Shown here in pieces: positions 57,430 through 64,000 of a stretch of DNA of 64,000 nucleotides; positions within the stretch are counted from its first letter, which is position 1; every line of letters starts with the position of its first letter. A program made the position numbers and the translations under genes. Below the pieces are notes generated by a model. The model worked only from the letters and a program-made list of their open reading frames with translations. It had not been told where the DNA came from and ran no database searches. Origin of the DNA: Heterocephalus glaber (Eukaryota; Chordata; Mammalia; Rodentia; Bathyergidae); assembly GCF_000247695.1 (NCBI RefSeq), contig NW_004624730.1, forward strand, positions 34,265,743-34,329,742, written 5' to 3'.

Positions 57430-60400
57430 GTGAGACGTGCTCCAGGAGAGATATGCACAAAGTGTTCTGTGATCAAGGAATGAGGAGTGACTCACTGGTG
57501 ATGGGGAAGTTGGCAAAGAGCATTTCAAAGAGGAGGACATTTGAGCTGGGCTTCCCTTAGGTGCCCAGAGTGAGACGTCTGTATGTGAAAGCATGGAGAC
57601 AAGAGCAAGCTGCATATATTCAAGGCACAGGAGGAATATCTCTGTGGCTTATGTGCAAGCTGAGATAGAGTAAGGGAAGAAAAGGTCAAAAAGTGAGGCT
57701 GGGTCTGGAGTGTGAGAAGCCTCGAAAAGCTGTATTAAATCACCCTACAGTTGTTCTCAGACTTGACTGAACATTAGAGCCATTTGGACAGATTAAAAGT
57801 CCTGATAGCCAAGCCACAATCTAGGTGAATGGAACCCTACTTTCTGAGTGCGTGTGTAGTGGGGGAACATGTTGGGAGCCATCAGTATGTGTTAGAGCAA
57901 GCCAGGCGATGTACCACCTAAGCTGAGATCCAGGCTCTGCATGGGCCAATTTATTTGCATGGATCATGTTGTTCAGTGTGGACAGTGCCCATGCTTCTTA
58001 AATGCACTTTTCATGTCAATTTGTTATTCAAAGTCAGAATTATTAAAAAGGTTTATGCCAGGGAGCATGTGATGGGCACTGGGATGGAGCTCCCCCTGAA
58101 CAGAGGCAGATCCAGGCAGATCAAGTCTGCCCTTTGTTCCCAGGCCTGCGTGGCAAAAGCTGATCCCTGTGAAATCCTTGACCCGGACAGAGGGCACCTC
58201 TTTCACTGGCTGAGACCACAGGATCCTCAAGGAGATAAGCTGAAGAATGTGTTCCCAACCAACACAGGTTTCCCCACTCTACCTTCTTTTACTAACCTTT
58301 CCATGAATTTGAAGGTATTTCCCTTGATAAGATGAAATGAAGAACTCCCCACCCTGCGAAGGCTGGCAGGAGAATCCTTCTGTAGGCGCTTCACGATGTG
58401 AATTTGGAATGCCTGCTCTGGGTTTGGAAGTCTGGACTCATCTGCTGAAATGTCATAGTTAAGAAAAGTTGTCTCTTCTCTCATTCATTACCGCTATAGT
58501 CCCTGAAATAATCTTTGAAGTGTCCAAATATTGTTGTGACACATTTGTAGCTATTCCTCAAGTTGCTGAATTTTGGGGAGTGTTTTGAATTTTTTAAAGA
58601 AATAAATGATTCTATGCATAAAATATAAACACAGCATAAACTAAAAAACATACTCCAAACTTGTTTACCATCCGGCTTCTTCCCCCAGTTTTTAGTCAAT
58701 AAAATATTCAACCATCTTTAATGGAATGGGCTGAGCTCTTCCTGTGGGACACAATGGAGAATAGAGTCTACACATAAATGTCATGACCCAGCAGGTTCCT
58801 GGGAATGCTCCACCAGCACCCAGCTGACTTGGTATGGCCTGGATGAGTGTGTTTAGCTGGATTGTGCTTCACAGTTCCCCACCCAATACACAGGAGGCAA
58901 AGTGCAGCTTTGTTTTCAGAATCATATTGACTTTTCTGAAGAACTCCTGAGGTCCCCTTTGCTCTCCTGGGAGAGGCCCCAGCGGTGAGAGGTGTGCCAT
59001 CTTCCTCCACAGTCATTTACAGGGTTTTGCTGATATTTTTCAAATAATTCTACTCAGTCTCTTCCCTCCATGATAGCCCAGGCTTTCCCCACAATCAAAT
59101 GCTATATAATCACCTGAAAAGAAAAATACAACAAACACTTATCTGCAACTCTGGCTCAAAGAATTGAATTACAGGCTTTTGCTGTGGCCGTGCAGATGTT
59201 ACTAGAAACTCTTGCCATAGCTAATGTGCAAAGGGAACTGGCCTCCATTTGCACAGGCTTACCACTGTGTGGGTGGCCTGGGGCAGGACTTGGCTGGGCT
59301 TGAGTCCCCAAGCAGGAGGCCTGGCTGACTCCGAAACACTTACAAGGAAAATATATAATTATAAACAACCTCAACAGCCCCCCGCCACACCCAGACAGCG
59401 TTCCCACAGCCCCAGAAGATGACTGTGCCCACCAGCCTAGGCAGTACAGTGGCCTGCTATTTCTGTGGCCATGGGCTGCTCCGACCAAGCTCAGCTCACC
59501 CGAGGCCCTGCTTGGATACAAACAAGCTGGCATTTGATGACAGGAAGGGAGTGAAGCCTCCCTCAATGTTCGGGTTTTAATCTTGGATCTGGAGGACATT
59601 ACCTCTTTCTTTGTGGACCACTGATTGCTTTCAAAATACAAGGAATCATTATTTTACCTTACAGGGTTATTATGTGCTGTGATTAATTTAGCTAAGGCTC
59701 TTAGAAAACAGTAAATGCTGAGCAGACTTATGAGTTCCCATTTGAAAAAGCACTTTAGCCTCCCTGGGCAGCTGGTTTGACGAGAAGTACTACTTACTGT
59801 GACCCTCATGCATGGTCCTTCTTTACTAAATCTCCCAGGGCTTTTTAGTCTCTCTGATGAAAATGCACTGCTTCCAAATGAATCAAATAAACATTAAGCA
59901 GAGATGTGAATTTTATCTTTGAAAAAATCAATCTCAGTTTTTAATGAAGAAAAAAGGAATAATTTCATGCTAATTAGGAGGGAGACACAGAGCCTGCCTT
60001 TGGAGATAGATAGGGTAAAGATTTGGGTTTAAAGTTTAACTGGAAAAATGTCTGCCTCAAAGAAAAACTGGATTTGAAGAACTTACTCACAGCCTAGGGA
60101 TCCTACTCAAGCAATTCTTGCCCCTTCCCTTTCTCTTTCTTTCCTCCTACCACCTCCTCTTCCAGTGCCAAACAGCACAGGCAAAGGAAAGAGTCTTTAC
60201 AAGACACGTCCACACATCTTGGGTGGTGCAGAAAGACAGGAATTACAAACACAGGGGATGGTTTGGCAGCAAGACATGCCTTGCTCCAGCTCTGTGGATT
60301 CCACATTCCTCCCCTGGAGGGGAGCAGCCACATTTGCCTGTAAGCCTATATACTGCCAGCAGCCAGAGGGTCTGCAAGTGCCCAAGAGCTAAGGTTTTTC

Positions 60401-61120
60401 TAGAAAACTGTCCAATCTCTGCCTCTGTCTCTGGGGATACACCAGGATGTACCAAGCTCATCTCGTTTGACAGTTTTAAAATTGCCCTTTACATGTGTTT
60501 TTAATTTTTATTTAATAAAGGAACAAATGCTTTATAACTAAAGACCAGTTGGTGATTAAAATCCATTTTGTTGATGGCTAACAAACACAAGTAGAAGCTG
60601 ATATCAATCTTATGAGATCTGTGAGGCCCACAGCTGCTGCCTTCCTCCTCCCTTAACCATGTTTTCTCTGAAGCAGCATGTCTCCCCACTTTCTCCCCAA
60701 CTTTGTTTCGGCCTAGTAATTCTATCTTGCTTACACAATTGCTCAGCCTTTATCCTCCTGTTTTTGATTACCAACTGGTGTTTATTTTAAATGCAGTTAC
60801 TGGCCAATTAAATAGAAATTAGCTACATTTAGAGACAGGACTCCTGATTACTGCTTCTTCCTTTGGCAAATATTCATTCTTTTTGAGGCTATTCTGAGAG
60901 CAGAAATCCCAATGGCAAAGGCCAGTGCAATGTGCCAAGGCCTCTCAGGGGAGCTACCTGCTAGATCCAGCATTAAAGAAAGTAGGTATGGGATGCTCTG
61001 TTAGCCCAGTAGGAGCTAAAGCAAGCTGGGCTGTAACTAGAGTCATTTCCTGTTGTGATTCAGTTAAACCATTTCTGATTCAAGACAGACTCTTCTACCA
61101 TAAGGTTAGGTTTATTTCAC
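57430..61120. other. Intergenic, nothing recognised
   Basis: No convincing exon, RNA gene or young SINE in about 3.7 kb, the longest SINE-poor stretch downstream of TIPARP. The 161-codon minus-strand frame at 59156-59641 has no motif I know and no support. Confidence 0.4.
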
Positions 61121-61129
61121 TGAAGAAGG

Positions 61130-61155
61130 GAATAAATAAATAAATAAATAAATAC
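61130..61155. repeat. (AAAT)n microsatellite
   Basis: About six AAAT units in a row. Confidence 0.9.
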
Positions 61156-61319
61156 CACTTTCCGCTTTTCTCTGTTGTTCGGGACAGCTGGAATGCATCT
61201 TCCTTTCCACCCAAAAACTGACCACTGCTTGATTGGGTGAACAAGGGACTTCCTTCCTGGTCTAGGCAGCACATGGGCTACATTAGTCAGGTCAAGCCTG
61301 TATCTTGGATCTACTGCAG

Positions 61320-61995
61320 CAAGCCTGTAGCTTGAGGCAATGGAAGCTGGCCTGAAGCCTGGGTTGGTGGGTCCTGACCTGGTGCCTAGGTCCTTAGAGC
61401 TGGCCTATAGGCTTGGTCCGTGGGGACCAAATTGGAACCAGGTGGGCCTTGAACATGAGCCTTCAGGAACGAGCCTTGGTCTTTGGTATGTAGGGGTCAG
61501 CCAACCTGGAACCTCAATCCACAGGGAAGTCTGGATCCACAAGGGGCAGCCTGGAGCCTGGGTCTGTGCAGGTCAGCCTAAAAACTGAATCTATGGATAC
61601 TGACACAGAAGCTAGATCTATGGGACCTGGCCTGAAGCATTAGGTTATGGAGGTCAGTCTGGTGCTAGGAGAGTCCTGGAAGCGTGGTCTGTGGGGAATC
61701 TTGCCTATAAACTCGGTCCATGGGACCATGGGTCCATGGAGCAGGCCTGGACCCTGGGTCTGCAAGAGCAGGTCTGGGCTGCATGCAGGGGCTATAAGAG
61801 CTGGGCTTAATATTAGGTCTGTGGATGTTGGCCTGGTGCCTGGGTCTCTGAGTGTGAGCATGCTGGGGTTCATAGGCACCAAGCTGATACTAGATGGGTC
61901 TGAAGATGGGTTTCCAGAGACTGGCCTAGTGTTGGGGTGGTCCTAGAAACTCCATGCATGGTTGTCCAACTGGAGCCTGGGTACTGGCCTAGCCG
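61320..61995. repeat. Decayed GC-rich minisatellite
   Basis: Recurrent variants of a core like CTGGCCTGGAGCCTGGGTCT followed by GTGGGG, for example near 61347, 61549, 61627, 61743, 61829 and 61969, spaced irregularly by some 30-100 bp. The open frames here follow from the repeat. Confidence 0.75.
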
Positions 61996-62764
61996 AGTTT
62001 CACTGGAACAAAACAGATGCAAGGATCCACAGCAATGTCAGATGCTTACTTCACTCTTCTCTGTGCAGAAGGTATTGTATGGGCTTGCCAGACAGGCTGA
62101 TGTGAATAATGTAAACTGTCCTTCATACTCTTTAACGTGTCTTTTTTATTTCTATATTACACTCAGATGCTTAATCTTTCACCTGAATTCCTTAGATCTT
62201 AGGAAGTTATTTTCATGTGTGGAGAGTTCTCCAATGGATGTTTCTGTAAAGGAATGACTACTAAGATGATCTATTATACCATTTTGCTATGAGAATATTT
62301 TAAATACTAAAATTAATATACTAAAGACTCTAATGAAAAAGGCAGATAACATACAAGATCAGACGGTTAATTTCAGCAGGAAGATGGAAACTTTAAGAAA
62401 GAATCAAATGGAAATTCTAGAAGTGAAAAACACAGAAACAGTGATAAAGAATGCCTTAGACAGTCTCATTAGCCGACTCATAGAACCATAGCAAGAAGGT
62501 AGAGCAATAGTAATAACCAAAATTGAAACACAAAGAGAAAAGAGTATGTGGAAAAATAGAGTATGACTCCCTCACAGTTCCAGAACAATATCAAACGTTC
62601 CAAAATGTGCATAATTTGAATCTCAGAAATAGAAGACAGAAAGAGAAATAAAAAAGAAATATCTGAAATAATGACTGAATTATTTAAAGTTAAGGACAGA
62701 CACAGAACCACAAATCTCAGAAGCTTTAAGAACACTAAGTAGGATGACACACACATTTACACAC

Positions 62765-63125
62765 AGTCTTAGCTCTATTTCTGTTGCTATAACAAAATAT
62801 TTGAGACTGGATAATTTATAAAGAATAGAAACTTATGTGCTTCATGATACTGGAGAAGTCCAAGAACATAGCACCACCATCTGGTGAGTGCCTTCTTGCT
62901 ACATCATAACATGGCAGAGGGCATCACATGGCAAGATGTAACAAGTATGCTAGCTCATCTCTCTCTTCCTCTTCTTATAAAGCCACTAATGTCTTCCCAA
63001 GGGCCCCTCCCTCATGACTTCACCTAATTGTAATTACGCCTCAAAGGTCGAACCTCCAAGTACCATTAACATGAATTTGGGTATTACGTTTCCAACCCAT
63101 GAACTTTTGAAGAATACATTCGAAC
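62765..63125 (-). mobile_element. MST-like MaLR solo LTR relic
   Basis: Reverse orientation: GTCTTAGCTCTATTTCTGTT, GAGACTGGATAATTTATAAA, CACCATCTGGTGAGTGCCTT, GGCATCACATGGCAAGATG. Inserted into the HAL1/L1-like relic. No internal coding part. Confidence 0.6.
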
Positions 63126-63451
63126 AATAGTGTACATATATACATGTAATAATTAAACTTCTGAAACTCAGTGGCAGGGAGCAAATATTGAAGCAGCCAG
63201 AGAAAGTGAATATCATTTTCTGAGGAATTTTCTGAGAGTGAAATGGACTTCTGATCACTAATAACAAAAGCCAGAAGACAGTGGAGTATCATCTTTAAAG
63301 TCATACAAGAAAGGAAAATAAAAAACAATAACAACCCAGATTCTATATCCAGCAAAATCTCATAAAGAACAAATAAACAAAAGCCTTCTCAGACTAACAA
63401 AACTAATGTACTGCCAGCAGATCTATTCAATTCAATAAGAAATCTCAGAGT

Positions 63452-63540
63452 ACTAGAGTTGTAGCTCAGTGGTAGACTGTTTACCTTAGCACTCACAAAG
63501 GCCTGAGTTCAGTCCCCAGTACTGCAAAACAACAAAAACA
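63452..63540 (+). mobile_element. Older ID-like SINE
   Basis: GAGTTGTAGCTCAGTGGTAG to CCCCAGTACTGCAAAAC plus an A-rich tail, inserted into the HAL1/L1-like relic. Confidence 0.8.
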
Positions 63541-63766
63541 AAGTCAAAGGAAGTTCTTCATGCACAAAGAATATAATGTCAGGCTCAATTTAGGTCTACA
63601 CAAAAATTGAAGAAATGGAATAACTGAATAAAAGAAGGCAAATAAATTTAGTTCTTTTCTTATTTTTAATTGTTCTCAAAGGTAGCTAAGTCTTGAAAAC
63701 AATATTAGCGACATTGTATTCTGTTTATAGCGCATGTAAAGTGAAAGGTAAGAAAAGATAGTGTGA

Positions 63767-63851
63767 GGGCCAGGGATTTAGCTCAGTGGTGCTGTGCCTG
63801 CCTCAAAAGCGCAAGGTCCTGAGTTTGATCCCTGGTACCAAAAAAAAAAAA
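63767..63851 (+). mobile_element. ID-like tRNA-derived SINE
   Basis: Forward copy GGGCCAGGGATTTAGCTCAG to CTGGTACC plus an A-tail; flanking duplication unclear. Confidence 0.9.
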
Positions 63852-63909
63852 GCATGAAAGATGTGGTATAGTCTGAATGTGTCACCCAAAATAGATACGT
63901 TGAATCCTA

Positions 63910-64000
63910 TTATTTTTTAAAAATTCTTTTATTGGTACATTGTAGGTATACAACACAATTACATTTCTCATTGGGAACTTGTACCTTTACATAATGCATC
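63910..64000 (-). mobile_element. L1 3' end fragment, cut by the window edge
   Basis: TTTTATTGGTACATTGTAGG then GAACTTGTACCTTTACATAA matches the two other L1 3' ends in the window. The complement of TTTTATTGG supplies AATAAA. Confidence 0.75.

Larger units (their letters stand above)
62300..63720 (+). mobile_element. HAL1/L1-like relic, interrupted twice
   Basis: Left part (about 62330-62755) has GTGAAAAACACAGAAACAG and GACAGTCTCATTAGCCGACT. Right parts have GCCAGAAGACAGTGGAGTAT, AGATTCTATATCCAGC and AAAGGAAGTTCTTCATGCA, in the order of the HAL1/L1 ORF1 3' region. Frames are broken; no protein expected. An LTR (62765-63125) and an ID SINE (63452-63540) interrupt it. Confidence 0.65.

Noticed and set aside
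59156..59641. 161-codon minus-strand open frame
   Set aside because: No recognisable domain, no promoter or poly(A) context; likely chance in a GC-richer stretch.
61340..61946. Two plus-strand open frames rich in Gly, Leu and Pro
   Set aside because: They are read from the decayed minisatellite and follow its unit structure.
27290..64000. Exons of the next gene known downstream of TIPARP in other mammals (for example LEKR1)
   Set aside because: No open frame here matches what I recall of that protein, and no chain of frame-keeping splice sites was seen.

Overview
The window is ordinary nuclear DNA of a rodent. It is AT-rich and intron-bearing, dense in SINEs and LINE/LTR relics, and has no operons. 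The only protein-coding gene I can support is the 3' part of TIPARP (PARP7, a mono-ADP-ribosyltransferase) on the + strand. The species clue is a large set of young tRNA-derived, ID-like SINEs. They have a TAGCTCAGTGG A box and end in GGTACC plus an A-tail. They sit beside 7SL-derived B1 elements and composite B1+ID (B1-dID-like) elements. This mix fits a squirrel/beaver-type rodent lineage. Beaver (Castor) is my best guess, but it rests on memory of SINE types and is not proven.

Layout. 1-27290: TIPARP, from inside its first coding exon to the end of its 3' UTR. Five coding exons (1-872, 16596-16764, 19077-19237, 24334-24612, 25232-25679) are joined by GT-AG introns and keep frame exactly across all four junctions. 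The joined frame gives 642 residues; only about 16 N-terminal residues lie upstream of the window. CCCH zinc finger, WWE domain and PARP catalytic domain with an H-Y-I triad are all intact. The introns carry many SINEs, an L1 3' fragment, L2 and MIR relics.

27290-64000: about 37 kb of apparently intergenic DNA downstream of TIPARP. I see no second gene with convincing exons. It holds SINEs, MIR/L2 fossils, several LTR relics of MaLR/ERVL type, minus-strand L1 3' ends (38795-39070 and the right edge), a HAL1/L1-like element split by later insertions (about 62300-63720), a CpG-rich patch (about 40560-40870), a GC-rich 217-codon open frame of unknown meaning (47714-48367) and a decayed GC-rich minisatellite (about 61320-61995).

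I found no new enzyme or defence system. The points worth a second look are mostly about retrotransposition history: same-site and tail-targeted SINE insertions, a SINE that lost its 3' half but kept its target-site duplication, 5'-truncated SINEs, a SINE just upstream of a TIPARP splice acceptor, the CpG-rich patch as a candidate unannotated promoter, and the long open frame.
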